A DNA stretch of 48,662 nucleotides, taken from the NCBI RefSeq assembly GCF_014652615.1, contig NZ_BMZD01000012.1, forward strand, positions 1 through 48,662, given 5' to 3'. The stretch comes from Novosphingobium arvoryzae. Lineage in GTDB: Bacteria; Pseudomonadota; Alphaproteobacteria; Sphingomonadales; Sphingomonadaceae. This document shows, one piece after another, positions 31,565 to 43,100 of this stretch (positions are counted from its first letter, which is position 1; every line of letters starts with the position of its first letter). The translations under genes and the position numbers were made by a program. The notes below the pieces were generated by a model. The model did not search any database, was not told where the DNA came from, and saw nothing but the letters and a program-made list of their open reading frames with translations.

Positions 31565-32854
31565 TCAGTCCGCCAGCAGCGCCACCGGCGTTTCGATCAG
31601 CCGCTTGAGCGCCTGAACAAAGCTGGCCGCATCCCAGCCATCGACCACGCGGTGGTCGCAGCTGATCGAGATGTTCATCAGCTTGCGCTTCTCGATGCGT
31701 TCGCCGCCCATGCCATCGGGCACGAACATCGGACGCTCGACAATCCGGTTCGGGCCGATGATCGCCACTTCGGGGCGATTGATCACCGGCGTCGTCGCCA
31801 CGCCCCCCAGCGGCCCCAGTGACGTTACCGTCAGGGTCGATCCGCTCAGTTCCGCGCTGGTTGCGGTGCCATTTCGGGCCGCTTCGGCCAGCCGGGTGAT
31901 TTCCCGCGCCAGTTGCCACAGGTTCTTGTCCTGCGCGTCGCGGATCACCGGCACCATCAGCCCGCCATCGGTCTGGGTCGCCATGCCCATGTGGACCGCG
32001 CCATGGCGGGTGACGACATTGGCATCGTCATCGTAGCGCGCGTTGAGCATCGGATAATCCGGCAGCGTCCGGCAGATCGCCGCGATCAGCAGCGGCAGCA
32101 TCGTCAGGCGCGGCCGGTCGCCCGGCATCGCGTTCAGTTGCGCGCGCATCGCCTCCAGCGCGGTCACATCGCATTCCTCGACATAGGAGAAATGCGGAAT
32201 GTTGCGCTTCGACGCGGCCATGTTCTCGGCAATGCGGCGGCGCAGGCCGATGACCTTGACCGCTTCGTCACCGCGCGGCTTGCCCCCGGCGCGGTAGGCG
32301 CCGTTGTAGGACAGGAACGCGTCGAGATCGGCATGCCGCACGCGGCCGTCCTCGGCCGGCTTGACCTGCGCCAGATCGATGCCGAGTTCCGCAGCGCGCG
32401 CGCGGACCGCCGGCGAAGCCAGCACCTTGGCCACGGCAACCGCTCGTCCCGAGCTTGTCGAAGGACTGCTCTTTTCTTCTGCGGATTGCACTGCAACCGC
32501 AGGCAAGGACGGTGCTTCGACACGCTCAGCACGGGCGGGTTCGGGGGCAGGAGCAGTTTGCGCCGGTTCGGCCGCAGGTTCAGGCGCAGCCGCAACCTCC
32601 ACCTCGTCCGCACCGTCCGTCTCGATCACCACCAACGGCGCGCCGATGGCCAGCATGTCGCCCTCGGCCCCGGCAATCGACACGACCACGCCCGATACCG
32701 GGCTTTCCATCTCGACAGTCGCCTTGTCGGTCATGACGTCGGCGATCTTGTCGTCCTCCTGCACCCGGTCGCCGACCTTGACGTGCCAGGCGACGATTTC
32801 GGCCTCGGCAATGCCTTCGCCGATGTCGGGGAGGTTGAAAGTGAACTTGCCCAT
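31565..32854 (-). CDS. bkdB: Branched-chain 2-oxoacid dehydrogenase E2 (lipoyl transacylase)
   Basis: 429 residues from ATG 32854 (MGKFTFNLPDIGEGIAEAEI). One lipoyl domain (Lys in DKATVEM, about residue 43), a Pro/Ala/Glu-rich linker, a peripheral subunit-binding domain (about 160-200, VLASPAVRARAAELGIDL), and a catalytic core ending in SCDHRVVDGWD with the His/Asp pair. It moves the acyl group from E1 to CoA. It follows E1beta by 5 nt in the order E1alpha-E1beta-E2. No E3 gene is seen here. Confidence 0.9.
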   Translation of the reverse strand: MGKFTFNLPDIGEGIAEAEIVAWHVKVGDRVQEDDKIADVMTDKATVEMESPVSGVVVSIAGAEGDMLAIGAPLVVIETDGADEVEVAAAPEPAAEPAQTAPAPEPARAERVEAPSLPAVAVQSAEEKSSPSTSSGRAVAVAKVLASPAVRARAAELGIDLAQVKPAEDGRVRHADLDAFLSYNGAYRAGGKPRGDEAVKVIGLRRRIAENMAASKRNIPHFSYVEECDVTALEAMRAQLNAMPGDRPRLTMLPLLIAAICRTLPDYPMLNARYDDDANVVTRHGAVHMGMATQTDGGLMVPVIRDAQDKNLWQLAREITRLAEAARNGTATSAELSGSTLTVTSLGPLGGVATTPVINRPEVAIIGPNRIVERPMFVPDGMGGERIEKRKLMNISISCDHRVVDGWDAASFVQALKRLIETPVALLAD

Positions 32855-32859
32855 CGTTC

Positions 32860-33893
32860 TCAAGCTTTCAGCAAGCGGTCCAGCGCCTCGCCAATGCGGA
32901 CGGGACCGGGGAAATATGCCCATTCCAGGCTGTGGGGATACGGCGTGTCAAAGCCGGTCACACGCTCGATCGGCGCTTCGAGGTGATAGAAACAGCGTTC
33001 CTGCACCAGCGCGGAAAGCTCCGCGCCGAACCCGCAAGTGCGGGTCGCTTCGTGGATGATCAGGCATTTGCCGGTTTTCTCCACCGACTTTTGCACAGTC
33101 TCGATGTCCAGCGGCACCAGCGTGCGCAAGTCGATGATCTCGGCATCGATCCCCTTTTCCGCGCAGACGGCCGTGGCGACGTGGATCATCGTGCCATAGG
33201 CCAGCACGGTCAGCGCCTCGCCCTCACGCGCGATGCGGGCCTTGCCCAAGGGAATCGAATAATACCCCTCCGGCACTTCGCTGCCGTCGTGGCGCGCCCA
33301 GGGTTCCACCGGCTTGTCGTAATAGCCGTTGAACGGGCCGTTGTAGATCCGCTTGGGCTCGAAGAAGATCACCGGATCGTTGTCTTCGATGGCCGAAATC
33401 AGCAGCCCCTTGGCATCGTGCGGCGTGCAGGGAATCACCGTTTTCAGCCCGGCAACGTGGGTGAACAGCGCCTCCGGGCTCTGGCTGTGGGTCTGGCCGC
33501 CAAAGATCCCGCCGCCGAACGGAGAGCGCACCGTGATCGGCGCGACGAATTCCCCGGCTGAGCGATAACGCAGCCGCGCCGCTTCGGAAATCAGCTGGTC
33601 CAGCCCCGGATAGATGTAATCGGCAAACTGGTTTCCGGCACCGGACGCAGGCCATAGGCCCCCATCCCCACGGCCGCGCCGATGATCCCGCATTCGTTGA
33701 TCGGCGTGTCGAACACGCGGGTCTTACCATATTTCTTCTGCAGGCCCGCCGTGGCGCGGAACACCCCGCCGAAAAAGCCGACGTCCTCGCCGAACACGAC
33801 GACATCGGGATCGCGCGCCATCATCACGTCGAGCGCGTCGTTGATCGCCTCGATCATGTTGAGGCGGCGGACAGGTGCGATCGTTTCGCTCAT
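32860..33893 (-). pseudogene. bkdA2: 2-oxoisovalerate dehydrogenase E1 beta, frameshifted
   Basis: The N-terminal part reads from ATG 33893 ([20 protein letters not shown]) in one frame to LRPVPE; the rest ([13 protein letters not shown] to the stop at 32860) is in another frame. One base is missing near 33631: restoring it gives [14 protein letters not shown], as in the family, and a 344-residue protein. All other conserved regions are intact ([44 protein letters not shown]). The break is therefore recent or a sequencing error. The start overlaps the E1alpha stop (ATGA). Confidence 0.85.
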
Positions 33894-35191
33894 GATTCCT
33901 TCCACTCCGGCCACTTGATCCGGCGTTCGCGCATTGCCTGCTCGCTCTGTTCCTGCAGGTGCCAGGGCAGTTCCTCGAACACGTCCTCGAACATGGTCCG
34001 GAACGGGTGGTGCAGCCCATGCCCCAGCACGCCGTTCTTCTCCGCTTCCTTGGTCGCGGCCTTCACGTGCTCGACCAGTTCGGTATCCATCGCCGTATGC
34101 TGTTCGACCGACCATTCGCCGCGCGCGATCAGGTGGCGCTTCAGCCGCATGATCGGATCGCCCAGCGGCCATTCCTCGCGTTCCTGCGCGCTGCGGTACT
34201 GACCCGGATCGTCAGAAGTCGAATGCCCCTCGGCACGATAGGTGAAATGCTCGATCAGGGTCGGCCCCATGTTGGCGCGCGCGCGGTTCGCCGCCCAGCG
34301 CGCGGCGGCATAGACCGCCAGCGGATCGTTCCCGTCCACCCGCAGCCCGGCCATGCCATAGCCAACCGCGCGGCTGGCAAAAGTCGCCCGCTCGGCCCCG
34401 GCGAACCCGGAAAAGCTGGAGATCGCCCACTGGTTGTTGACCACGTTGAACACCACCGGCGCGTTGTAGACCGTGGCGAAGGTCATCGCGGCGTGGAAAT
34501 CCCCTTCCGCGCTGGAGCCTTCGCCCACCCACGCGCTGGCAATCCGGCTGTCGCCCTTGATCGCGCTGGCCATCGCCCAGCCCGCCGCCTGCGGATACTG
34601 CGTCGCCAGGTTGCCGCTGATCGTGAAGAAGTTGTGTTCCCGGCTGGAATACATGATCGGCAGCTGCCGCCCCTTCAGCTTGTCCGCGCGGTTGGAATAG
34701 ATCTGGTTGATCATGTCCACGATCGGATAGCCGCGTGCGATCAGGATGCCCTGCTGGCGATAGCTGGGGAACACCATGTCATCGTCCGCCAGGGCAAAGG
34801 CGGACGCGACCGAGGTCGCCTCCTCACCCGTGCACTTCATGTAGAAGCTGGTCTTGCCCTGGCGCTGGCCGCGATACATCCGGTCATCGAACGCGCGGGT
34901 CAGCGCCATCACGCGCAGCATCCGCCGCAGCGTTTCGGCGTCGAGCCGGGGATCCCACGGACCGACCGCCCGATGGTTTTCATCGAGCACCCGAATCAGA
35001 TCGGTGCAGAGCGGCGCGGTGTCGCTGGCCGGGCAGCCCTCGTCCGGGCGCGGCTGCGCACCGGCGGGCGGGATCGGCAAGTGCGAGTAATCCACCGGAT
35101 CGCCGGGGCGGAAGCGCGGCTCCGGCACGTGCAGCGACAGCGGCGGCAGGTTGCTGCCGATAGGGGTTTCACTGGCGGGCCGGTCGGCCAT
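33890..35191 (-). CDS. bkdA1: 2-oxoisovalerate dehydrogenase E1 alpha
   Basis: 433 residues from ATG 35191. TPP-binding region [33 protein letters not shown] (about 205-238) and the regulated loop [12 protein letters not shown] with the conserved Ser are present. With E1beta it decarboxylates branched-chain 2-oxoacids from valine, leucine and isoleucine. The N-terminal about 70 residues (Pro-rich) are typical of the bacterial BCKDH type and distinguish it from pyruvate dehydrogenase. First gene of the cluster. Confidence 0.9.
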   Translation of the reverse strand: MADRPASETPIGSNLPPLSLHVPEPRFRPGDPVDYSHLPIPPAGAQPRPDEGCPASDTAPLCTDLIRVLDENHRAVGPWDPRLDAETLRRMLRVMALTRAFDDRMYRGQRQGKTSFYMKCTGEEATSVASAFALADDDMVFPSYRQQGILIARGYPIVDMINQIYSNRADKLKGRQLPIMYSSREHNFFTISGNLATQYPQAAGWAMASAIKGDSRIASAWVGEGSSAEGDFHAAMTFATVYNAPVVFNVVNNQWAISSFSGFAGAERATFASRAVGYGMAGLRVDGNDPLAVYAAARWAANRARANMGPTLIEHFTYRAEGHSTSDDPGQYRSAQEREEWPLGDPIMRLKRHLIARGEWSVEQHTAMDTELVEHVKAATKEAEKNGVLGHGLHHPFRTMFEDVFEELPWHLQEQSEQAMRERRIKWPEWKES

Positions 35192-35315
35192 CGTTCGCGC
35201 TCTCCCGCTGACCCACACGCCCCATGCGCCGGGTAAGCATATTTTAGATGCGCGTTATTTTATTTCAAACTGGTTTCAGCGTCAACTATTCTGACACCCC
35301 GTGAAATTACCGGGT

Positions 35316-36278
35316 TCACACCGCCACAGGCGCGGAAATGTGGGCTTGCGGGGCATAGCCGGTCACTTCGAAATCCTCGAGTCCGTAATCGAAGATCGAA
35401 TCCGGCCGGCGACGAATCGCCAGCACCGGATTGCCCGATGGCGCGCGCGCCAGCTGCGCTTCCACCAGCTCGGCATGGTTGAGGTAAAGGTGCGTGTCCC
35501 CGCCCATCCAGACCAGTTCGCCCGGCTCCATGTCGCACTGCTGCGCCAGCATCCGGGTGAACAGCGCCGCGCCCCACAAGTTGAACGGCAGCCCCAGCGC
35601 CACATCGCAGCTGCGCTGATACATCACGCAGCTCAGCCGGTTCCCGGCGCTGACGTGGAACTGATAGGTCTTGTGGCAAGGCGGCAGTGCCATCCGGTCC
35701 AGCTCCGCCACGTTCCAGCCTTCGACGATATGGCGGCGGCTGCCGGGGTTGGTGCGCAGGCTGGTGACGAGGTCGGCCACCTGATTCACGCCCGCCGCGC
35801 GCTGGCGGAACAAGCCCTCGCCCGCCGGTTCGTAGACCGGCCAGTCGACCCATTGCTTGCCATAGACCGGCCCCAGATCGCCCCAGCGCGCGGCGAAATC
35901 GGCGTCGTCCACGATCCGGCGCGAAAAATCGGCGCGCGAAATCTCATCGCCGGTTTCCTTGCGATAGCGATCCAGCGGCCAGTCGGTCCAGATTTCTACG
36001 CCCTGCGCGCAGAGCTTGCGGATGTTGGTATCGCCGGTCAGGAACCACAGGAATTCGCGCGTCGCGGTTTTCCAGTAGACCCGCTTGGTCGAGAGCAGCG
36101 GCATCGCCCCGCCGGCCAGATCGAACCTGAGCTGCGCGCCAAAGATGGAGCGCGTGCCGATTCCCGTCCGGTCGATCCGCTCATCCCCCTGCTCCCAGAT
36201 GCGGCGCATCAGGCTGAGATACTGCCATTCCCAGTGATCGGAGGGGCCGGAAAGCGAGGAATTATCGGCAGTCTGCAT
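35316..36278 (-). CDS. thyA: Thymidylate synthase
   Basis: 320 residues from ATG 36278 (MQTADNSSLSGPSDHWEWQY). It methylates dUMP to dTMP using methylene-THF. Arg-containing GIGTRSIFG, WFLTGDTNI, the active-site LPPCHKTYQFHV, and QRSCDVALGLPFN followed by HLYLNH are visible. It is longer than the E. coli enzyme (264) because of an insert around residues 125-170, as in other alphaproteobacteria. The C-terminus (APQAHISAPVAV) replaces the usual PIKAPVAI ending with the same character. Confidence 0.93.
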   Translation of the reverse strand: MQTADNSSLSGPSDHWEWQYLSLMRRIWEQGDERIDRTGIGTRSIFGAQLRFDLAGGAMPLLSTKRVYWKTATREFLWFLTGDTNIRKLCAQGVEIWTDWPLDRYRKETGDEISRADFSRRIVDDADFAARWGDLGPVYGKQWVDWPVYEPAGEGLFRQRAAGVNQVADLVTSLRTNPGSRRHIVEGWNVAELDRMALPPCHKTYQFHVSAGNRLSCVMYQRSCDVALGLPFNLWGAALFTRMLAQQCDMEPGELVWMGGDTHLYLNHAELVEAQLARAPSGNPVLAIRRRPDSIFDYGLEDFEVTGYAPQAHISAPVAV

Positions 36279-36389
36279 GGCTGCCTGATAGCCAACCTGC
36301 AAAAATTCCGAAAGCCCGCTTGCCACTGCCGGAATCGCTCTCTATAGGCCCGCTCCTGCCTTGGGTTCCTTCGGGATCCCGCGATCGGT

Positions 36390-36466
36390 CGGGGAATAGC
36401 TCAGCCTGGTAGAGCACTGTCTTCGGGAGGCAGGGGCCGGAGGTTCGAATCCTCTTTCCCCGACCA
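36390..36466 (+). tRNA. tRNA-Pro(CGG)
   Basis: 77 nt with encoded CCA. Acceptor CGGGGAA/TTCCCCG; anticodon loop TTCGGGA gives CGG; T-arm GAGGTTCGAATCCTC. Confidence 0.96.
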
Positions 36467-36503
36467 AATCGCTCTGTTGAGCCGGATTACCAGACCGGCA
36501 ATC

Positions 36504-36938
36504 TTACAGAGCCTGCACGCCCAGCGCCAGCGTCATGGCGCCCAGTCCCAGCGATAATTGCAGCCGCAGTTCCAGCCAGCCTGCGGGCAAAAAGCCGATG
36601 GCGCGGTCCACCAGCGGCGTCAGCAGCAGGCACGCACCGATGACCAGCAGCGACGGCCCCGGCCAAGCATAGCCGCCGATCCACGGCAGATAGGCTGCCA
36701 GCGCGATCAGGCTGGGCGCGACGGCCACGGCAAAGATCCAGCCCGGCGCATCATCGCGCGCCACGCCGATGCCCCACCACACCCCGCCCAGAAAGCTGAA
36801 GATCAGCGCGGCATAACCGAAGCCCACGGCCAGCGCCGTCCAGCGCCAGTCCCGGCCATCGAGCGCGACCAGCAGCGCGGCGGCCTGGGGCAGCAGTCCG
36901 GCATAGCCAAGCTGGCGAAGGGATTTGGGCAAGGCCAT
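36504..36938 (-). CDS. DUF3429 membrane protein
   Basis: 144 residues with four to five transmembrane helices. The [18 protein letters not shown] motif (about residues 41-58) is the hallmark of DUF3429, a small inner-membrane family of unknown function. Composition is like the core genome. Confidence 0.85.
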   Translation of the reverse strand: MALPKSLRQLGYAGLLPQAAALLVALDGRDWRWTALAVGFGYAALIFSFLGGVWWGIGVARDDAPGWIFAVAVAPSLIALAAYLPWIGGYAWPGPSLLVIGACLLLTPLVDRAIGFLPAGWLELRLQLSLGLGAMTLALGVQAL

Positions 36939-37031
36939 GATGCGCGCTCCGGGTTGGTAAGCCCCGAAATTGGCGCGGCGCGTGCGGCGTCACAATCGGG
37001 ACGAAAGCCCTATTGGGTCGCGGCGACGCCC

Positions 37032-39104
37032 CTACCCGCCGCGCAGCAGTTGCACGCCCCAGTCACGTTCAAACAGGTAGAGCAGCAGCCGTGCCGCCTC
37101 GCCGCGTTCGCCGGTCAGGCCGCCCCCTTCTAGTTGATAGGCCCGGTCCACCAGCAGGCGCGCGTCGTCGTGGGCAACGGGCAGCAGGCGCTGGATCTGT
37201 TCCAGGCTGGCGATGCGGAATGGCGTGTCGCCCGATTGCCGCGTGCCCAAGAGTTCCCCCCCGCCGCGCAGCCGCAAGTCTTCCTCGGCCAACCGGAACC
37301 CATCCTGCGTCTCGCGCATCAGGGCCAGCCGCTCGCGCCCGGTTTCGGACAGCGCCGCGCCGCGCAGCAGCAAGCAGGTGCTCTTGCCACTACCCCGCCC
37401 GACCCGTCCGCGCAGCTGGTGCAACTGGGCGAGGCCAAAGCGTTCGGCCTGTTCGATCACCATCAGCGTGGCGTTGGGCACATCCACGCCGACCTCGATC
37501 ACGGTCGTCGCCACCAGCAGGCTGGCTTGGCCGCTGGCGAAGCGTTCCATTGCCGCGTCCTTGACCTCTGGCCGCAACTGGCCGTGGACCAGCACGACCG
37601 TATCGCCGAACCGCGCCTGCAATTCGGCGTGGCGCGCTTCGGCGGCAGCGATGTCGTCCGTCTCGCTTTCACGGACCATCGGGCAGACCCAATAGGCCTG
37701 CTGCCCGGTGGCAATATGCCGACCGATCGCCGCCACCACATCGTCCAGCCGCTCCACCGCGACCACGCGGGTATCGATCGGCTGACGGCCGGGGGGCATC
37801 TCGTCCAGCCGGGAAACGTCCATCTCGCCATACTGCGCCAGGGTGAGCGTGCGCGGGATCGGCGTGGCGGTCATTGCCAGGCAGTGCGGGGTCCGCTTGC
37901 CCTTTTGGGTCAGCATCAGGCGCTGGCCGACGCCGAACCGGTGCTGCTCATCGATCACCACCAGCGCAAGGTGCTTGTAACTGACCGTGTCCTGAAAGAT
38001 CGCGTGGGTGCCGACGACGATGTCGATGCTGCCATCGAGCAGCCCCATCAGGATCGATTCGCGTGCGCGCCCCTTGTCGCGGCCGGTCAGCAGCGCGATC
38101 GTCACGCCCGTGCCCGCCGCCATCCGGGTCAGCGTGGCGTGATGCTGGCGGGCGAGAATTTCGGTCGGCGCAAGCAGCGCGGCCTGCGCCCCCGCCTCCA
38201 CCGCGATCAGCATCGCTTCGAGCGCGACCACTGTCTTGCCGGAACCGACGTCGCCCTGCAGCAGGCGCAACATCGGCGCGGTCTGGGCCAGATCGCCCTC
38301 GATCTCCCGAATCGAACGCGCCTGCGCGCCGGTCAGGCCGAAAGGCAGTTGCAGCTTGCCGCGCAGCCGCCCGTCGCCCACCAGCGGCGTGCCGACGCGG
38401 GTGCGGTTCGATTCCTTGACCAGCAGCAGCGCCAGGCTGTTCGCCAGCAATTCGTCATAGGCCAGCCGGTCACGCGCGGCGGCGTGTTCGCCCCGGTGCG
38501 CCTGCGCAAGCGCCTCGTGCCAGGCGGGCCACTGGAACTTGTCGAGCAGGCCCGGCTCGATCCATTCGGGCAGCGGCTGCACTTGCGCCAGCGCCAGCTG
38601 GACCAGCGCCGTCAGCCGCCCCTGCGTCAGCCCTTCGGACAGGGGATAGACCGGCTCCACCAGTTGCCCCAGCGCCAGGTCGCTGCCTTCGGCGACGTGA
38701 TCGGGATGAACGATCTGCAGCGTCTGGCCGAACTGGTCCAGCCGCCCGGCGATCCAGCGGGTTTCGCCCAGCGGCAGCTGCTTTTTCGCCCAGCCGCCGT
38801 TGCGCCCGAAATAGGTCAGCGCGCAGACATTTCCCGCACTGTCCGCCGCCAGCACCCGGAAGGGGCCGCGCCCGGCACTGCTGCGATATTCCAGCGGGGT
38901 CAGCGCGACGACGATGTTCTCGCCGACGCTGGCCTCGTCCAGATCGCTGACCGCGCGGCGCTGCACGAAGCGATCGGGCAGGTGATAGGCAAAGTCCTTT
39001 ACCCGCGTCAGCCCCAGCCGCTCCAGCGGGCGCGCAAGGCCCGGCCCCACGCCCTTCAGGCTGTCGGCAGCTGCGAACAGGGGATTGAGCCGGTCAGGAC
39101 GCAT
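37032..39104 (-). CDS. recG: ATP-dependent DNA helicase RecG
   Basis: 690 residues, normal size. An N-terminal OB wedge domain (about 60-150) is followed by the helicase core: Walker A GDVGSGKTVVALEA, DEQH box VVIDEQHRFG, TATPIPRTL and QLRGRVGRG. RecG reverses stalled forks and processes Holliday junctions. Transcribed away from the sdhE/mfd genes on the other strand. Confidence 0.96.
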   Translation of the reverse strand: MRPDRLNPLFAAADSLKGVGPGLARPLERLGLTRVKDFAYHLPDRFVQRRAVSDLDEASVGENIVVALTPLEYRSSAGRGPFRVLAADSAGNVCALTYFGRNGGWAKKQLPLGETRWIAGRLDQFGQTLQIVHPDHVAEGSDLALGQLVEPVYPLSEGLTQGRLTALVQLALAQVQPLPEWIEPGLLDKFQWPAWHEALAQAHRGEHAAARDRLAYDELLANSLALLLVKESNRTRVGTPLVGDGRLRGKLQLPFGLTGAQARSIREIEGDLAQTAPMLRLLQGDVGSGKTVVALEAMLIAVEAGAQAALLAPTEILARQHHATLTRMAAGTGVTIALLTGRDKGRARESILMGLLDGSIDIVVGTHAIFQDTVSYKHLALVVIDEQHRFGVGQRLMLTQKGKRTPHCLAMTATPIPRTLTLAQYGEMDVSRLDEMPPGRQPIDTRVVAVERLDDVVAAIGRHIATGQQAYWVCPMVRESETDDIAAAEARHAELQARFGDTVVLVHGQLRPEVKDAAMERFASGQASLLVATTVIEVGVDVPNATLMVIEQAERFGLAQLHQLRGRVGRGSGKSTCLLLRGAALSETGRERLALMRETQDGFRLAEEDLRLRGGGELLGTRQSGDTPFRIASLEQIQRLLPVAHDDARLLVDRAYQLEGGGLTGERGEAARLLLYLFERDWGVQLLRGG

Positions 39105-39245
39105 CGCCAGCGCCTATGCCAAACTCTGCCCCGCTTGGCGAGAAATGTCCCGATCTTTGACCCAGCGCATGGAATGCGCCGCCCGCCGCGCGCTTTATGC
39201 CCTCAGCCCCGCAAGCGGGCGAATACGAGAATCAGGAGAACTTGA

Positions 39246-39650
39246 ATGCTGCTGCCCCATGGAACCGTTGTCGCGCTGATCGACGGGAAACACTTCGAAC
39301 TCTATCGCAACGCCGGGGACGAAGCAGAACCGCAGCTGACCGCGATGGACGCGCCCAAGCTGGACAGCCACAACCATTCCGGCGTCGGCCACCATTCCAG
39401 CGCGGGCAACCATGCCGGCCATCAGGTGGAAGAAGACGCCCACGCCATCGCCGCGGTCGAGTGGCTGAACAGCCAGGTGCTGGGCCACAAGCTCGACAAG
39501 CTGGTGGTGATCGCCCCGCCGCGCACGCTGGGTGAGGTGCGCAAGCATTACCACAAGCAGACCGAGCGGGCCGTACTGAAGGAACTGGGCAAGAGCCTGA
39601 TCGGCAAGCAGGCGGGCGACATCGTCGCCGCGCTGCGCGAAAAAGGCTGA
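39246..39650 (+). CDS. Host attachment protein family (baeRF-like)
   Basis: 134 residues. Opens LLPHGTVVALIDGKHFELYRNAGD, has a His-rich loop (HNHSGVGHHSSAGNHAGHQ), and ends EVRKHYHKQTERAVLKELGKSLIGK, the pattern of 'protein required for attachment to host cells', now viewed as an RNase-E-linked or eRF1-fold family. The His loop could bind metal. Function in free-living sphingomonads is unknown. Confidence 0.85.
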   Translation: MLLPHGTVVALIDGKHFELYRNAGDEAEPQLTAMDAPKLDSHNHSGVGHHSSAGNHAGHQVEEDAHAIAAVEWLNSQVLGHKLDKLVVIAPPRTLGEVRKHYHKQTERAVLKELGKSLIGKQAGDIVAALREKG

Positions 39651-39737
39651 TCGCCTGCGCCGGATGGTATTCCTGTATCATGCGGGTGCCATCCGGCCAG
39701 CTTGCGGTCGCCGCCGCTCTGCCCTAACCGGCGTGGC

Positions 39738-40034
39738 ATGACCACGCCCGAACCCTCGCCCGAAGCCCCTTCGCTGGAAGACCGCCTCCGCCGCCTGAAG
39801 TTCCGCGCCTGGCATCGCGGCACGCGCGAGGCGGATTACATGATCGGCTGCTTTTTCGATGTCCACCACGCCAACTGGGGCGAGGCGGAGATCGCCTGGT
39901 ATGAAAAGCTGCTGGACGAGGAAGACGTGGACATCCTCGCCTGGGCGCTGGGCACGCTGTCCGTGCCGGACGAATACGCCGGGCCGCTGATGGATGCGTT
40001 CCGCAAGCTGGACTACGTCGAAATCCCGCACTGA
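39738..40034 (+). CDS. sdhE: Succinate dehydrogenase assembly factor SdhE
   Basis: 98 residues from ATG 39738. The conserved HRGTREADYMIG (RGxxE region) and WYEKLLDEEDVDILAW mark the SdhE/SDH5 family, which helps attach FAD to the flavoprotein subunit of succinate dehydrogenase. A 15-residue Pro/Glu-rich extension precedes the domain. It lies 91 nt before mfd, as in many alphaproteobacteria. Confidence 0.92.
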   Translation: MTTPEPSPEAPSLEDRLRRLKFRAWHRGTREADYMIGCFFDVHHANWGEAEIAWYEKLLDEEDVDILAWALGTLSVPDEYAGPLMDAFRKLDYVEIPH

Positions 40035-40125
40035 CAGGCACGGCTCCGCCCGCTAAGGGTGCTGCCGACCTTCCCCCCCGCTGGCTCCGTTTTCGGCCCG
40101 CGGGGCAATTGCTGTTGCGTGGACC

Positions 40126-43100
40126 ATGCCTGACTTTACCAAGATCCTTGCCGCCAAGACCCCGCTGACGCTGGCCTCCGTCGCGCGCGGCAGCCAGCCG
40201 CTGGTGCTGGCGGACCTGGCCCGCGCAGCCCATGCGCGCAGCGGCGGCGGACGCGCGGTGTTCATCGCGGCCGACGATGCGGCCATGCGCGCGATCAGCG
40301 ATGCGGCGGCGTTTTTCGCCCCCGAACTCGACGTGATCGAATTCCCGGCGTGGGACTGCCTGCCCTATGACCGCGCCAGCCCGGCCCTGTCGGTCAGCGC
40401 ACGGCGGCTGTCGGCGTTGCACCGCCTGCAGCGCGTCAGCACCAAACCGCAGCTACTGGTCACCACGATCAACGCCGCGCTGCAACGGGTGCTCACCCCG
40501 TTCCGTATCCGCGAATCGGTCCGCCTGCTGGAGCCGGGGATGGAGATCGGGCGGGAAAGCCTGATCGGCCTGCTCCAGCGGCAGGGTTACAGCCGCACCG
40601 ATACCGTCGCCGACGCTGGCGAATACGCGGTGCGCGGATCGTTGTTCGACATCTACCCTTCCGGCCTTGAACATGGCCTGCGGCTCGACTTCTTCGGGGA
40701 TGAGCTGGAGACGCTGCGGCTGTTCGATCCCAACACCCAGCGCTCCATCGGCGAAGTGCCCGCGCACCTGCTGCTGCCCGCCAGCGAGGCGCTGCTCGAC
40801 GAGGACAGCGTCAAGCGCTTCCGCACCCGCTACCGCGAATTGTTCGGGGCCAACGCCACCGGCGATCCGCTTTATCAGGCAGTCAGCGACGGGCGGCGAC
40901 TGGCGGGGATGGAGCATTGGCTGCCGCTGCTGGAGGACCGGCTGGTCACGCTGTTCGATCATCTCGCCGCGACCGACACCGTGCTGATCGACAGCGCCGC
41001 GATTGCCGCCGGGGACGAGCGGCTGGGCGATATCGCTGATTACTACACTGCACGCAGCGACACATCGGGCAAGGCCGCTGGCAGCTATCGCCCGCTCGAC
41101 CCCGCCGCGCTTTACCTCACCCGCGCCGAGCTCGACGCGGCCATGCGGGACCAGCCAGTCCACAAGACCGACATCTTTGCCCAGCCGGAAAGCGCCAGCA
41201 TCGTGGACTTCGGCTTTTCCGGCAGCCGCGATTTCGCGCCCGAGCGCGCGCGCGGCGACAACGTCTATGAAGCCGCTGCCAATTACCTGACCGGCCTGCC
41301 CAAACGCGGCAAGAAAGCGCTGATCGCGGCCTATAGCGAGGGCAGCCGCGCCCGCATCACCGCGATCCTGGGCGAGGCAGCGCGCCCCGCGCCGGTCTTG
41401 GCCGATGGCTGGCAGGAGGCGCTGGGCCTTGCCGCCAAAGGCGCGCCGGTCGCGCTCGTCCTGCCGCTGGAGACGGGCTTTGCCAGCGACGAGCTGGAGC
41501 TGATTACCGAGCAGGACATCCTGGGGGACCGGCTGGTTCGCCGCAAGAAGCGCCGCAAGGGCGCCGACGCGTTCCTGGCCGAACTTGCCGCGCTGACGCC
41601 CGGCGACCTGGTGGTGCACATGGACCACGGGATCGGCCGCTATGGCGGGCTGCAATCCATCCCCGTGGGCGACAGTCCGCACGATTGCGTGATGCTGGAA
41701 TACGCCGGCGGCGACAAGCTCTACGTGCCGGTGGAGAACATCGACGTCCTCTCGCGCTATGGCAGCGACGCGGAATTCGTCGCGCTCGACAAGCTGGGCG
41801 GCGAAGCCTGGCAAAAGCGCCGCGCGCGGCTGAAGGAGCGCATCCGCGAAATCGCGCACGAATTGCTGAAAACCGCGGCCAAGCGCGCGTTGCAGCAGGC
41901 CAGCGTGATCCAGCCCGACGCCAGCTTCGACCAGTTCATCGACCGCTTCCCCTGGCAGGAAACCGAAGATCAGGAAGCCGCCATCGGCGACGTGCTGGAA
42001 GACATGGGCGCGGGCCGCCCAATGGACCGGCTGGTCTGCGGCGACGTCGGCTTCGGCAAGACCGAAGTGGCCCTGCGCGCCGCGTTCGTGGCGGCGATGG
42101 GCGGGCATCAGGTGGCGGTGATCGCGCCGACCACGCTGCTGGCGCGCCAGCACTACACCAACTTCCGCGAACGCTTTGCGGGGTTCCCGCTCGAAGTCGG
42201 CCGCCTCTCGCGGCTGGTGGGTGAAAAGGAAGCGCGCGAAACCCGCGCCCGGCTGGCCGACGGCACGCTCGACGTGGTGATCGGCACCCATGCGCTGCTA
42301 TCCAAGTCGGTCCAGTTCAAGCGGCTGGGGCTGGTCGTGGTGGACGAGGAGCAGCGCTTTGGCGTCAACCACAAGGAAGCGCTGAAGCAGCTGCGCACCA
42401 ACGTCCACATGCTCACCCTGACCGCCACGCCGATCCCGCGCACCTTGCAGATGGCGATGTCGGGCCTGCGCGAACTCTCCACCATCCAGACCCCGCCAGT
42501 CGACCGCCTGGCCGTGCGCACTTACGTGATGGAATGGGACGACATGGTGATGCGCGAGGCGCTGCTGCGCGAACACCATCGCGGCGGGCAAAGCTTCATC
42601 GTCGTGCCGCGCATCGCCGACATGGAGGAAGTGGAAAAGTGGCTGCGCGATACCGTGCCCGAAATCCGCTTCGTCACCGCCCACGGCCAGATGGCACCGG
42701 GCGAGGTCGAGGAACGGATGAGCGCGTTCTACGAAAAGAAGTACGAAGTGCTGCTGTCCACCACGATCGTCGAGAGCGGGCTGGATATTCCGTCCGCCAA
42801 CACGATCATCATCCACCGCGCCGACCGGTTCGGCCTCGCCCAGCTCTACCAGCTGCGCGGGCGGGTCGGCCGGTCAAAGCTGCGGGCCTATGCCTACCTC
42901 ACCACTCCGGCGGACAGCCAGCTGTCGGAAGTCGCGGAAAAGCGGCTCAAGGTGCTGGGCGATCTCGATTCGCTGGGGGCCGGTTTCCAGCTGGCCAGCC
43001 ACGATCTCGACATTCGCGGCGCGGGCAACCTTTTGGGTGACGAGCAATCCGGCCACATCCGCGAGGTCGGCTTCGAACTCTACCAATCGATGCTGGAGGA

